A stretch of 64,000 nucleotides of DNA, from NCBI GenBank assembly GCA_035934385.1, contig DASYXY010000070.1, forward strand, positions 1 through 64,000. The letters run 5' to 3'. A program made the translations under genes and the position numbers. Position 1 is the first letter of the stretch. Every line of letters starts with the position of its first letter. A model generated the notes under the pieces. That model did no database searches and was not told where the DNA came from. It saw nothing but the letters and a program-made list of their open reading frames with translations. Positions 33,414-41,446 of this stretch are shown piece after piece. This DNA is from CF-118 sp035934385 (lineage in GTDB: Bacteria; Chloroflexota; Dormibacteria; Dormibacterales; Dormibacteraceae).

Positions 33414-34108
33414 CCACTCGTCTTCCATAGACGGTAGCCGCCGACGAAGGCGTTGGCGTTGGACCCGAGCCTCGCTCCCTTCGGCAGCGCTGCGAGCAAT
33501 TTCGCATTGCCGCCACCGATGACGACGTCGTCGGGCTCAAGAGCGGCTCGCAATCGCATCACCACCTGCGCGACATTGCGGCGCCACTTCTTTTTCCCGA
33601 ATCGTTTCAGCGCCGCTTTCCCGACGCGATCTTCATACGTCTGTCCGGTCTTATAGGGCAGATGCGCCAGCTCCATCGGTTCGAGCGCTCCGTCGACGAT
33701 CAGTGCGGTACCGAGGCCAGTGCCCAGCCCGAGGAAAAGCATCCGGCCGCCCTTGTAGCTTCCCAGCGCCTGCATCGCAGCGTCGTTGATCAGACGGACG
33801 GGACAGCCAAACGCTTTCGCGAAATCGAACCCGACCCATCCGCCGCCCAGGTTCGCCGGTTCGCTCACCGGCTTGCCGTGCAGAACCGGCCCGGGATAAC
33901 CGATGGAGACGACAGAGTAATGCCAGCCGGTCGTCCCGGCTAGAACGTCTCGCACCATTTTCCGGGCGGTCATATTCGGGCCGGAGGGAATCTCGAGCGG
34001 CGTCCTCCGGCCGGTCGCCAGCACTTTCACGTGGGTTCCGCCGACATCGATGGCGAGGACCTTCACACCGGTCTCGCGGCCCCTGGCAGCAGGCTTTCGT
34101 GACGCCAT
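33410..34108 (-). CDS. ROK-family sugar kinase (polyphosphate-glucokinase-like)
   Basis: 232 residues. The phosphate-binding loop is VLAIDVGGTHVKVLATG; further motifs are VVSIGYPGPVLHGKP, LINDAAMQALGSYKGGRMLF with the catalytic Asp, and LGLGTGLGTALIVDG. These are hallmarks of ROK kinases and of the short polyphosphate glucokinases, which are also 230-270 residues. The phosphoryl donor (ATP or polyphosphate) is not decided. ATG 34108 was chosen because the longer frame runs back through the DUF4242 gene. It follows that gene by 16 bp. Confidence 0.87.
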   Translation of the reverse strand: MASRKPAARGRETGVKVLAIDVGGTHVKVLATGRRTPLEIPSGPNMTARKMVRDVLAGTTGWHYSVVSIGYPGPVLHGKPVSEPANLGGGWVGFDFAKAFGCPVRLINDAAMQALGSYKGGRMLFLGLGTGLGTALIVDGALEPMELAHLPYKTGQTYEDRVGKAALKRFGKKKWRRNVAQVVMRLRAALEPDDVVIGGGNAKLLAALPKGARLGSNANAFVGGYRLWKTSG

Positions 34109-34124
34109 GATCGGCGTCCGGGCC

Positions 34125-34376
34125 CTAGCCCTGGTCGACCTCGTAGATGTGGTCCGCAACGAGCCCGTGGGCCTCCTTGTGGACACGAGCGGCCGTTTCC
34201 GCGTCCGGCGCCTCCACGAGGCAGAACACCTTTCCCGCCTTGTCGTCTACCCAGTAGCTCTTGTACTTGACGCCGTACTTGCCCTGGGTCGCGAGATCGG
34301 CCTCGTGAGCCTTGGCGACGTCCGCGGCGGTGGCGCCATCCGGCAGCTTCTCGTGCACATCCATGTAAAGCGGCAT
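34125..34376 (-). CDS. DUF4242 protein, SCO4226 nickel-binding type
   Basis: 83 residues matching the DUF4242 family of ferredoxin-like alpha/beta proteins, which includes the nickel-binding Streptomyces protein SCO4226. Shared features are LYMDVHEKLPDGATAADVAK, AHEADLATQGKYGVKYKSYW, FCLVEAPDAETAARVHKEAH and the ending DHIYEVDQG. GGAGGTG lies close before the ATG. Metal binding here is inferred from the family, as the ligand set was not mapped. Same strand as the ROK kinase, probably one transcript. Confidence 0.88.
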   Translation of the reverse strand: MPLYMDVHEKLPDGATAADVAKAHEADLATQGKYGVKYKSYWVDDKAGKVFCLVEAPDAETAARVHKEAHGLVADHIYEVDQG

Positions 34377-34490
34377 AACGAAACACCTCCCTTCACGTAA
34401 CCGACGTCAGAGCGCAAGGTTAGAGCTTCAGGCTGGGCGTGGGTTGGATCACCTGGCGGGAGGCTTGCCGCTGGGCTTACGCTCAGGGCC

Positions 34491-34931
34491 GTGGGGAGCC
34501 TGGCTCAGGAGTTGATCGGGACGTGGCGCTTGCTTTCGCGGATCGATCTGGACGCCTCAGGCAAACCCGTCGACGAGCCCACTCTCGGCTCTGACCCGCT
34601 GGCGCTGCTCTTCTTCGACGGCGCGGGGAACTTTGCCGCCCAGTTCATGAAGCGCGACCGTAGGGAGGAGGTCGCCGCGCCGGTCTTCACCGCGCAGAAC
34701 AACACCACTGCCATCGGGGGCTACGACGCCTACTTCGGCGCCTATGACGTGGACGCGACCACAGGCGACGTTCGAACCCGCCTGATCGGCGCCCTCGCGC
34801 CCCGTCATGTGGGCGCGACCATGATCCGCAACATGAAGGTGGAGGATGGCCATCTGGTCATACGGCTGACGACCACTGCAACCGGCGACACGCTCGTGCA
34901 CCGTACGCTCACTTGGGAGCGGGCCGGCTAA
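34491..34931 (+). CDS. Lipocalin-like domain protein
   Basis: 146 residues with the small lipocalin-like pattern (Lipocalin_5): ELIGTWRLLSRIDLDASGKP at the start, an aromatic central strand (YDAYFGAYDVDATTGDV) and TLTWERAG at the end. Such proteins bind small hydrophobic ligands. No signal peptide, so cytosolic. GTG start; TACGCT at 34478-34483 ends seven bases before it, as in the other leaderless candidates. The 111 bp after it up to the ankyrin gene show no feature. Confidence 0.82.
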   Translation: MGSLAQELIGTWRLLSRIDLDASGKPVDEPTLGSDPLALLFFDGAGNFAAQFMKRDRREEVAAPVFTAQNNTTAIGGYDAYFGAYDVDATTGDVRTRLIGALAPRHVGATMIRNMKVEDGHLVIRLTTTATGDTLVHRTLTWERAG

Positions 34932-35043
34932 ACCAACAATCGCTTGATTCGAGTCTCAGAAGAGCGGAGAGGGAGGGATTTGGCCTCGCTCAACGTTTCG
35001 AGGTACCGCCTGGTTCCGTGAACATGAGCACATTGCCACGCCA

Positions 35044-35439
35044 TTGAAGCCCGATCGCGCAGGACGGACGCCTCTCCATTACGCCGCGTTCGACAACGAC
35101 GTGGGCAAGATCGCTGCCTTGCTCGAGGGTGGGGCGGACCCAAATGCCGCGGATCGCCAAGGATTTACGCCACTTCACCTCGCTGCCCAGCAATGGTCGA
35201 TCGAAGCCGCCCAGATTCTTCTAGATCGGGGGGCTGATGTCGACATTGTCAACACCTACGGCAACAGCCCCCTCTGGACAGCGGTGTTCAACGCGAAGGG
35301 GCGCGGAGCTCTGATTGAGCTTCTTCGCCGCCGCGGTGCCAACCCATTGAGAGAGAACAAAGCTGGGCAAACTCCATTGGGCCTGGCCCGACTGATCGGC
35401 AATTTCGACGTGGCCAGGTACTTCGCCGACCTCCCCTGA
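35044..35439 (+). CDS. Ankyrin-repeat protein
   Basis: 131 residues made almost wholly of about four ankyrin repeats (GRTPLHYAAFDNDVGKIAAL, GFTPLHLAAQQWSIEAAQIL, GNSPLWTAVFNAKGRGALIE, GQTPLGLARLIGNFDVARYF). It is a protein-binding scaffold with no enzyme domain. The TTG at 35044 is the only usable start and has no clear ribosome-binding site, so the 5' end is less sure. Short bacterial ankyrin proteins sometimes act as immunity or antitoxin partners. No toxin gene is recognisable nearby. Confidence 0.82.
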   Translation: MKPDRAGRTPLHYAAFDNDVGKIAALLEGGADPNAADRQGFTPLHLAAQQWSIEAAQILLDRGADVDIVNTYGNSPLWTAVFNAKGRGALIELLRRRGANPLRENKAGQTPLGLARLIGNFDVARYFADLP

Positions 35440-35583
35440 TCAGGCGGGTGAGTCCGTGAAGACTGGCGGAGAAGCAGAGGTCTTTCTCCGTTCAATTTCT
35501 CAGACTATGGCGCTCTGTACGCGGTCGCGAGGGCATACGTCGATGGAGTTAACCCAACACCGGTCGCCTTAAACGATCAGCCA

Positions 35584-35850
35584 ATGCCAGACAAGACAAC
35601 GATCCTTCTTTATGGCCAGAGCCAGATTGCTGTGCTGGACGATCCGACGGCCCAGCAGGTCGTTGAGAGAAAGCAGCGATTCCAGAACCTGCTCCTTGAC
35701 GTGCACACATGGAGCGAAGTCGCACGCGCCCAGGGCATTCGGCGTGAGCTTGAGGCCGCGTCAAGGCACCTTCTGCCACAGGCCGCGCGAACCAGCATGA
35801 GCTTCAACCTTTCGGTGGCCTCCCGGTGTCCAATTTGTCCGAAAGGATGA
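35584..35850 (+). CDS. Hypothetical protein, possibly a gene remnant
   Basis: 88 residues from ATG 35584. The sequence (TTILLYGQSQIAVLDDPTAQ, VHTWSEVARAQGIRRELEAA) looks coding. The frame stays open upstream to about 35449 through a plausible stretch (FNFSDYGALYAVARAYVDGV) that has no ATG, GTG or TTG. It may therefore be a 5'-truncated gene or one with a non-standard start. No family recognised. This 490-bp interval between the ankyrin gene and tRNA-Ser holds nothing else that I can support. Confidence 0.45.
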   Translation: MPDKTTILLYGQSQIAVLDDPTAQQVVERKQRFQNLLLDVHTWSEVARAQGIRRELEAASRHLLPQAARTSMSFNLSVASRCPICPKG

Positions 35851-35925
35851 AATGCGTACTGATCTCGTAGGCCCTGCAGCAGGCCGCTAAGGACACAGGC
35901 CCAGGGGCGAGCGGAGACCGGGGAC

Positions 35926-36016
35926 TGGCGGAGAGGGAGAGATTCGAACTCTCGATGGGCCAGTGACCCATAACGGTTTTCGAGACCGCCGCCTTCAACC
36001 ACTCGGCCACCTCTCC
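35926..36016 (-). tRNA. tRNA-Ser (CGA anticodon)
   Basis: A 91-nt class II tRNA with a long variable arm and encoded CCA. The acceptor is GGAGAGG paired with CCTCTCC, discriminator G, the loop is CTCGAAA with anticodon CGA, and the T arm is GAGAGTTCGAATCTCTC. It reads UCG codons. Confidence 0.97.
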
Positions 36017-36031
36017 GGGACGGCCGTCACA

Positions 36032-36110
36032 TGGCGGTCCCGACCGGATTCGAACCGGCGTTCTCGGCCTTGACAGGGCCGCGTGTTTGGCCAGGCTACA
36101 CCACGGGACC
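36032..36110 (-). tRNA. tRNA-Asp (GTC anticodon)
   Basis: A 79-nt cloverleaf with encoded CCA. The acceptor is GGTCCCG paired with CGGGACC, discriminator G, the loop is CTGTCAA with anticodon GTC, and the T arm is GCCGGTTCGAATCCGGT. It lies 15 bp upstream of tRNA-Ser on the same strand. Confidence 0.95.
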
Positions 36111-36184
36111 GACGGCGGCTAAGTCTACCAAGCACCTGCTCAGCGATCGGCGGCAGGCTGGGGGGAGGCCCGGTACCCACTACC

Positions 36185-36190
36185 TATAAT
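36185..36190 (+). promoter_or_regulatory. Consensus -10 box (TATAAT) just before a TTG start
   Basis: TATAAT ends nine bases before the TTG at 36200, so the transcript should begin at or within two or three bases of the start codon. No good -35 is seen. No Shine-Dalgarno fits between. Confidence 0.6.
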
Positions 36191-36199
36191 TCCCCTGTC

Positions 36200-37477
36200 T
36201 TGAGCGACGCCCAGCAACTGAGCGGCGGCACTTCCGACGAGCTCAGAAAACGATTCCAGATCCTCGAGCGCGTCGCCATCTTTTTCACGCTTCCGGACAA
36301 CATCCTGCACGCCCTGGCGCGCCGGCTTGCGCCGGCGTCGGCCACGAGAGGCTCGGTCATCGTTCACCAGGGCGACCCTGGCGACACGATGTTCGTGGTC
36401 GAATCCGGCCGCTGCGAGGTGTTCGTCGAGGAGTCGCCCGGCCACACGATCACCATCGCTCTGCTCGGCCCTGACGACTTCTTCGGCGAGATGGCGCTCA
36501 TCTCCGAGGAGACACGCACCGCGAGCGTGCGGGCCCTCGAAGACTGCAGGCTGCTCACCCTCGACCGGCGCACCCTGTACGAGACGCTGCCCGCGGATTC
36601 GGACGCGCTCATCGAGCTGACCAAGCTCGTCGAGCAGCGCAAGGACACGCTGCCCAATCTCATCGCGCGGGCCCGTATGGTGGCGCCGGAGCAGGCGGCC
36701 ACGACGATCGCCGTCTACTCGCCCAAAGGCGGCTCAGGCCGGACCACGATCGCTGTCAACCTCGCGGCGGCGCTCGGCAAGCGCTTCCCCGGTGAGGTTT
36801 TGCTCGTCGACCTCGCCCTCCCCTACAACCACGACGCGCTCATCTCCTACCTGACGCCGACCGGCTGCCTTGCGGCCGCGGCTCAGGTGCCCCCGTCCAA
36901 CTTCGAGGAGGCGGTGCTGGGCGCGATCCTCCACCACCCAGGCGGCATGATGCTGCTGCCTGGCGTGCTCCGCGCCGAGCAGGCCGACCTGATCAACGTC
37001 GACCTGGTCAACCGGGCCATGGGCATCCTCGTGAACGCGTTCCGCTACATCGTCTTCGACCTCGGTGTCGCGTTCACCGACATCGTCATCACGGTGCTGG
37101 ACCACTCGCAGCGGGTGCTGGTGCTGGTCACACCCGAGCTGTCGTCCCTGAAAGACGTGGGCGAGCTGCTCAACATCTTCACCAACGTGCTGAACATCGT
37201 TCCAGGGCGCGTCATCCTCGCGCTCAACAACAAGGTGCCCAAGTCGGTCGTGAGCAAGGAAGACGTGATCCGCACCCTGAAGCAGGAGCTGGCCGTCGAC
37301 ATCGAGTTCGACGGCACCAAGCCGGACGAGGCGGCGGTGAAGGGCGAGATCCTGGTGCTCACCGACCCCAAGAGCGCCATCAGCCGCGGCGTCGAAGACC
37401 TGGCGCAGCAGATCGCCGGCGCCACGGCCGGCGAAGACAAGAAGGCCAAGAAAGGCTTCAAGATCGGCCGCGGCTAG
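36200..37477 (+). CDS. Fusion of cyclic-nucleotide-binding domain and MinD/CpaE-like ATPase
   Basis: 425 residues. Residues about 22-145 form a CRP-type cNMP-binding beta-barrel (GSVIVHQGDPGDTMFVVESG; phosphate cassette FFGEMALISEETRTASVRA). Residues from about 167 form a ParA/MinD-superfamily ATPase with deviant Walker A SPKGGSGRTTIAVNLAAALG. The signature Lys is kept but the usual second Lys is Arg. A Walker-B-like FRYIVFDLGVAF and CpaE-style VLVLVTPELSSLKDVGELLN follow. CpaE-type proteins localise pilus/Tad machinery, but no pilus genes are here. The TTG start fits the TATAAT at 36185; longer frames run into the tRNA genes. Predicted role: nucleotide-controlled positioning ATPase. Confidence 0.9.
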   Translation: MSDAQQLSGGTSDELRKRFQILERVAIFFTLPDNILHALARRLAPASATRGSVIVHQGDPGDTMFVVESGRCEVFVEESPGHTITIALLGPDDFFGEMALISEETRTASVRALEDCRLLTLDRRTLYETLPADSDALIELTKLVEQRKDTLPNLIARARMVAPEQAATTIAVYSPKGGSGRTTIAVNLAAALGKRFPGEVLLVDLALPYNHDALISYLTPTGCLAAAAQVPPSNFEEAVLGAILHHPGGMMLLPGVLRAEQADLINVDLVNRAMGILVNAFRYIVFDLGVAFTDIVITVLDHSQRVLVLVTPELSSLKDVGELLNIFTNVLNIVPGRVILALNNKVPKSVVSKEDVIRTLKQELAVDIEFDGTKPDEAAVKGEILVLTDPKSAISRGVEDLAQQIAGATAGEDKKAKKGFKIGRG

Positions 37478-38313
37478 ACCCTGGCCCACACCTCGGCCAC
37501 CGCGCGCGCCACAGACGTCGCCTGCTCCCTGCCCGCCCGCGCCGACGCCGCCCTGAACGCAGGATCGAGCGCCTGGCTTCCCATCGCTCTGCGGGCATGC
37601 CGGTCGGCTGTGACCACGATCGAGCGGACGCCTTTTCCTAAAGACGCGATCTGAGCGCTCGTGCTCTGTCGGCGCCGCAGCGCCAGGCCGATTGGCGTTA
37701 GCGCGACGATCGGATCGCAGCCGGTCGCAAGATCCGCGTTGGCCACCGATCTCATTCCGCCGTCGATGTAGCGGCGGCCGTTGACGGTCGCAGGCGGATA
37801 CACGAGCGGCACCGCGCAGCTGGCGCACACGGCGTCGACGAGCCCAACGCCACTTTCGCGAGTGAAGACGACGAATTCGCCGGTCTCGGCGTCGACGGTC
37901 GTGATGCGGAGATCCCGGTCAGGCCAGGTGTTGGCTGGAAGCCTGTTCGCGATGATCTGTCTCCTCGCCGCCTCAGGCATCGTGTGGGCACGGAGCGAGG
38001 CCCTGCCGATGCGCGCCCTGGCCTTGCGCTCGTCGCCCGGCATCAGCATCAATCCCAGAAATCGCGCCATGGCCGTGAGTCCGAGATGCGAGGCAACCTC
38101 GCCCATGGGGTTGCGAAACTGCCTCGCGTAGAGCTCCTCGAGATGCTCGCCACTCAGGATCTGGGCGCCAACCACCGAGCCCGCGGAGGTCCCGATGACA
38201 ACGTCCGCGGTGGTCAGATCGACGCCATCCGCACGCAGTCCCGCGAGCATGCCGATCTCCCACGCCGCCCCGGTGATGCCGCCCCCACCGAGCACCAGCG
38301 CCGATCGGGCCAT
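37474..38313 (-). CDS. Patatin-like phospholipase
   Basis: A 279-residue patatin-family lipid acyl hydrolase. The oxyanion loop is ALVLGGGGITGAAWEIGML, the nucleophile is in VIGTSAGSVVGAQ (G-T-S-A-G) and the catalytic Asp is in RRYIDGGMRSVANADLA (D-G-G). These form the Ser-Asp dyad. No signal peptide, so it probably acts from the cytoplasm on membrane lipids. It converges with the cNMP/MinD gene with a 4-bp overlap and diverges from the Fe-S carrier gene. Confidence 0.93.
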   Translation of the reverse strand: MARSALVLGGGGITGAAWEIGMLAGLRADGVDLTTADVVIGTSAGSVVGAQILSGEHLEELYARQFRNPMGEVASHLGLTAMARFLGLMLMPGDERKARARIGRASLRAHTMPEAARRQIIANRLPANTWPDRDLRITTVDAETGEFVVFTRESGVGLVDAVCASCAVPLVYPPATVNGRRYIDGGMRSVANADLATGCDPIVALTPIGLALRRRQSTSAQIASLGKGVRSIVVTADRHARRAMGSQALDPAFRAASARAGREQATSVARAVAEVWARV

Positions 38314-38374
38314 CCCGCGGCCATCTTAATTGGCGGGTAGTCGCCAGCCGAATGCTGCTGGTAAACTCCCAGAC

Positions 38375-38755
38375 GTGATCGAACAAGCTGTCGTCTCACT
38401 CACCCCGGACGCCCAGACGCGCCTCAAGGAGCTCCTCGAGAAGGAAGGCAACCCCCAGCTGGCCCTCCGCATCTTCGTCAGCGGCGGCGGCTGCTCCGGC
38501 ATGCAGTACGGCATGGCCTTCGACGACAACCGACGCACGGAGGACATGGTGATCGAGGCGGGCGGCGTCCAGATCCTCGTGGACGACTTCAGCGCCCCGT
38601 ACATCCAGGGCTCCGAGATCGACTACGTCGACAGCTTGATGGGTGCCGGTTTCACGGTGCACAACCCCAACGCGGTGCACTCGTGCTCGTGTGGGCACTC
38701 GTTCGACACGGGCGACGACGCGGGCGGCGCGCAAGCCTGCGGCTGCGGCCACTAG
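38375..38755 (+). CDS. erpA: A-type iron-sulfur cluster carrier (ErpA/SufA-like)
   Basis: 126 residues. The A-type carrier Cys residues are visible in FVSGGGCSGMQYGMAF and in VHSCSCGHSF, the three ligands that pass Fe-S clusters to target enzymes. The C-terminal ACGCGH adds two more Cys, an unusual tail that could tune cluster binding. GTG 38375 starts the family pattern VIEQAVVSLTPDAQTRLKEL; the longer frame is not conserved. TAAACT at 38362-38367 lies seven bases upstream, fitting a leaderless mRNA. No other ISC/SUF genes are nearby. Confidence 0.93.
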   Translation: MIEQAVVSLTPDAQTRLKELLEKEGNPQLALRIFVSGGGCSGMQYGMAFDDNRRTEDMVIEAGGVQILVDDFSAPYIQGSEIDYVDSLMGAGFTVHNPNAVHSCSCGHSFDTGDDAGGAQACGCGH

Positions 38756-38787
38756 CGGCCTGAACTTCCGCCCCTGAGAATGGGGCC

Positions 38788-39303
38788 ATGAGCCGCCGCG
38801 TTCGGGAGTTCCTGTTGCTCTCGCTGGGCGTCGTCACGCCGATCGGCATCCTCGCCGTGAACATCTCGGCGTTCGTCATGGGCCATCTGCCGGCCCTGCG
38901 GCTCATCATCGCCGGCTGCGCATTGGTCAGCGGCCTGGTACTCAACGGCCTCACGGCGTGGTGGGTCCTACGGCTGGCGAGCCGCAACGCCAACCCGTTC
39001 TACCGCGAGTACCGGACCTGGGCGATAGGCGCCGCCACCATCCTCGTGGCTCTCACCGCGGCCGGCGGCGGCTACCTGACCTACCTGGGCATGCGCGACC
39101 CGAACCACCTGCCGGACTCGCTGTCCATGGTCGTCGCCTCGTTCATGCTTCTGCTGCCACTGGCGGTGGCATTCGCCGGCCGGCGGCTTGCGGGGATGGG
39201 CGGGATCATCCCGGTCGACGAACCCGCCGGAAAAGAGAAGCGCCGGATGGAGTCGCCCCCACCCGGCGCGTCGCGCCGACCTCCCCGCGTGGCAGGGAGG
39301 TAA
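38788..39303 (+). CDS. Four-helix membrane protein, unknown
   Basis: 171 residues with about four transmembrane helices (roughly 8-30, 36-58, 75-97 and 112-131) and a charged, proline-rich cytoplasmic tail. The last residues (RRPPRVAGR) come from a G/C hairpin repeat at 39279-39301 that runs to the stop codon, so the tail is probably not functional. GAGAAT lies six bases before the ATG. No family recognised. It converges with groEL. Confidence 0.75.
   Translation: MSRRVREFLLLSLGVVTPIGILAVNISAFVMGHLPALRLIIAGCALVSGLVLNGLTAWWVLRLASRNANPFYREYRTWAIGAATILVALTAAGGGYLTYLGMRDPNHLPDSLSMVVASFMLLLPLAVAFAGRRLAGMGGIIPVDEPAGKEKRRMESPPPGASRRPPRVAGR
39279..39301. repeat. G/C hairpin element at the convergent end of groEL and a membrane gene
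   Basis: ACCTCCC and GGGAGGT, 7 bp, with a 9-base loop. On the minus strand it comes 13 bp after the groEL stop, preceded by GAGGCTGC. The same order (GAGAGGCTGCCTCCCCAC) follows the secY stop at 63649, so it belongs to the same family and may act as a terminator. Confidence 0.65.
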
Positions 39304-39314
39304 GCAGCCTCTTC

Positions 39315-40940
39315 TTACATCATGTCGCCCATGCCACCGCCGGGCATGCCGCCGCCGCCCTTCTTGTCCTCGGGCACCTCGGTGACCATGGCCTCGGTGG
39401 TGAGCACCATGGCCGCGATCGACGCTGCGTTCTGCAGCGCTGAACGCGTCACCTTCGCCGGGTCGACGATGCCGGCCTCGAACATGTTCACGAACTTGTC
39501 GTTGAGGGCGTCGTAGCCCTCACCCGGCTTGCTCTTGCGAACCTGCTCGACGATGACCGATCCTTCCTTGCCGGCGTTCGAGCAAATCTGCTTGATGGGC
39601 TCCTCAAGCGCTTTGCGGACGATCGCGACACCGGTCGCCTGGTCGTCCTTCAAGCCGAGGGCGCCGTCGAGCTTCTTCTGAGCGTTCAGCAGCACGGTGC
39701 CGCCACCCGCGACGATCCCCTCTTCGACCGCGGCCTTGGTCGCGCTGAGCGCGTCCTCGATGCGGTGCTTCTTCTCCTTCTGCTCGACCTCGGTGGCAGC
39801 TCCCACCTTGATCACAGCCACGCCGCCGGCGAGCTTCGCGAGCCGCTCCTGCAGCTTCTCCTTGTCGAAGTCGGAGGTGGTCTCCTCGACCTGGGACTTG
39901 ATCGACTTGATACGCGCCTGGATGGCCTCCGGCTTGCCGGCGCCCTCCACGATCGTGGTGTCGTCCTTGGTGATGGTCACGCGGCGGGCCTTGCCCAGCT
40001 GCTCGATCTTGGTCTGGTCGAGCTTCAGGCCGAGGTCCTCGCTGATGACGGTGCCGCCGGTCAGGATCGCCATGTCCTCGAGCATCGCCTTGCGGCGGTC
40101 ACCGAAGCCTGGCGCCTTGACCGCAACGGCGGTGAAAGTGCCGCGGAGCTTGTTGACGATGAGTGTCGCGAGCGCCTCGCCCTCGACGTCCTCAGCGACG
40201 ATGAGAAGCGGCTTGCCCTGCTGGACCACACGCTCCAGCACGGGGAGCAGGTCCTGGATCGCTGAGATCTTGCGGTCGGTGATGAGCACGAACGGCTCCT
40301 CGAGTACCGCTTCCATGCGGTCGGGGTTGGTAACCATGTAGGCGGCGATGTAGCCGCGGTCGAACTGCATGCCTTCGACGACCTCGAGCTCGGTCGCGAC
40401 GGCCTGGTTGTCCTCGACAGTGATGACGCCGTCCTTGCCTACCTTGTCCATCGCGTCGGCGATCAGAGTGCCGATCTGCTCGCTCTGGCTCGAGATGGCC
40501 GCCACGTGGGCGACGTCCTCGTGGCCCTTGACCGGTACTGACAGCTTCTTCACTTCCTCGACGACTGCCTCGACCGCCTTCTCGATGCCGATCTTGAGCT
40601 GCATCGGGTTGGCGCCCGCGGTCACGTTGCGGAAGCCCTCGTTGATCATGGTCTGCGCCAGGATCGTCGCAGTGGTCGTGCCGTCACCGGCGACGTCGTT
40701 GGTCTTGGTCGCGACCTCGCGCAGCAGCTGCGCCCCGGTGTTCTCCATGTTGTCCTTGAGCTCGATCTCGCGCACGATCGTGACGCCGTCGTTGGTCACG
40801 GTCGGGGCGCCGAACTTCTTCTCGAGGACCACGTTGCGGCCCTTCGGGCCGAGTGTGATGCGAACTGAGGAGGCGACGATGTCGATGCCCTTCTTGAGGG
40901 CCTGTCGCGCCTCTACGTCGAATGTGACTGTCTTTGCCAT
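39315..40940 (-). CDS. groL: Chaperonin GroEL (Hsp60)
   Basis: A 541-residue full-length GroEL that folds proteins in the double-ring chaperonin with GroES. Typical segments are LGPKGRNVVLEKKFGAPTVT, GDGTTTATILAQ (ATP site), KVGKDGVITVEDNQ and the closing Gly/Met tail (GGGGMPGGGMGDMM). It follows groES by 12 bp in one operon under the CIRCE operator. A hairpin element follows the stop. Confidence 0.99.
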   Translation of the reverse strand: MAKTVTFDVEARQALKKGIDIVASSVRITLGPKGRNVVLEKKFGAPTVTNDGVTIVREIELKDNMENTGAQLLREVATKTNDVAGDGTTTATILAQTMINEGFRNVTAGANPMQLKIGIEKAVEAVVEEVKKLSVPVKGHEDVAHVAAISSQSEQIGTLIADAMDKVGKDGVITVEDNQAVATELEVVEGMQFDRGYIAAYMVTNPDRMEAVLEEPFVLITDRKISAIQDLLPVLERVVQQGKPLLIVAEDVEGEALATLIVNKLRGTFTAVAVKAPGFGDRRKAMLEDMAILTGGTVISEDLGLKLDQTKIEQLGKARRVTITKDDTTIVEGAGKPEAIQARIKSIKSQVEETTSDFDKEKLQERLAKLAGGVAVIKVGAATEVEQKEKKHRIEDALSATKAAVEEGIVAGGGTVLLNAQKKLDGALGLKDDQATGVAIVRKALEEPIKQICSNAGKEGSVIVEQVRKSKPGEGYDALNDKFVNMFEAGIVDPAKVTRSALQNAASIAAMVLTTEAMVTEVPEDKKGGGGMPGGGMGDMM

Positions 40941-40952
40941 GTACCTTCCCTC

Positions 40953-41279
40953 TTAGCCTTTACTGGTTTTGGGTTCCGTCTTCTTGCCGTTGCTGGCGAC
41001 GATGGCCAGCACGTCCTTCTCGGACACGATCAAGTACTCGATGTCGTCGATCTTGAACTCGTTGCCGGCGTACTTCGCGTACAGGATCTTGTCGCCGACC
41101 TTCAGCTCCATCTGGAGCTTGGTTCCGTTGTCGAGGATCCTTCCGGTGCCCACGGCCTCGACAATGCCCTCCTGGGGCTTCTCCTTGGCGGTGTCCGGAA
41201 GCACGATCCCAGACTTGGTCCTCTCTTCTTTCTCGACCGGCTTTACGACCACCCGGTCGCCAAGCGGCTTCAGGTTCAT
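40953..41279 (-). CDS. groS: Co-chaperonin GroES (Hsp10)
   Basis: 108 residues, with the start LKPLGDRVVVKPVEKEERTK, the mobile-loop region SGIVLPDTAKEKPQEGIVEA, the roof region VGDKILYAKYAGNEFKIDDI and a C-terminal extension (KKTEPKTSKG) about ten residues longer than usual. First gene of the groES-groEL operon, with the CIRCE operator 55 bp upstream. Confidence 0.99.
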   Translation of the reverse strand: MNLKPLGDRVVVKPVEKEERTKSGIVLPDTAKEKPQEGIVEAVGTGRILDNGTKLQMELKVGDKILYAKYAGNEFKIDDIEYLIVSEKDVLAIVASNGKKTEPKTSKG

Positions 41280-41333
41280 GAACGCCCTCCTCAGCTTCTT
41301 GAAATGTGGTTAGCAGTCGTGCCCAGGGAGCGC

Positions 41334-41360
41334 TTAGCACTCCTCGGCAACGAGTGCTAA
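41334..41360 (-). promoter_or_regulatory. CIRCE operator (HrcA binding site)
   Basis: Perfect match to TTAGCACTC-N9-GAGTGCTAA, the known HrcA repressor site of heat-shock operons. It sits upstream of groES. A TAGAAT box just beyond it on the minus strand is a likely -10, so HrcA would cover the start of transcription. This predicts an hrcA gene elsewhere in the genome. Confidence 0.96.
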
Positions 41361-41405
41361 TTCTACTACCCACAGGTGAGAGGCGTTCAAACGCCCCCAC
41401 CTAAC

Positions 41406-41441
41406 ACCGCCGCGCTTGCGCGGCGCCCCCACAAGTGGGGA
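41406..41441. repeat. Double-hairpin element, second copy at 63601-63637
   Basis: Two adjoining hairpins, CGCCGCGC/GCGCGGCG and CCCCAC/GTGGGG. The string CACCGCCG, a variable loop, then CGGCGCCCCCACAAG and TGGGGA is shared with 63601-63637. It follows the stop of the DUF2007 gene on the minus strand and may terminate that transcript before the groES promoter. Confidence 0.75.
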
Positions 41442-41446
41442 TGGAC

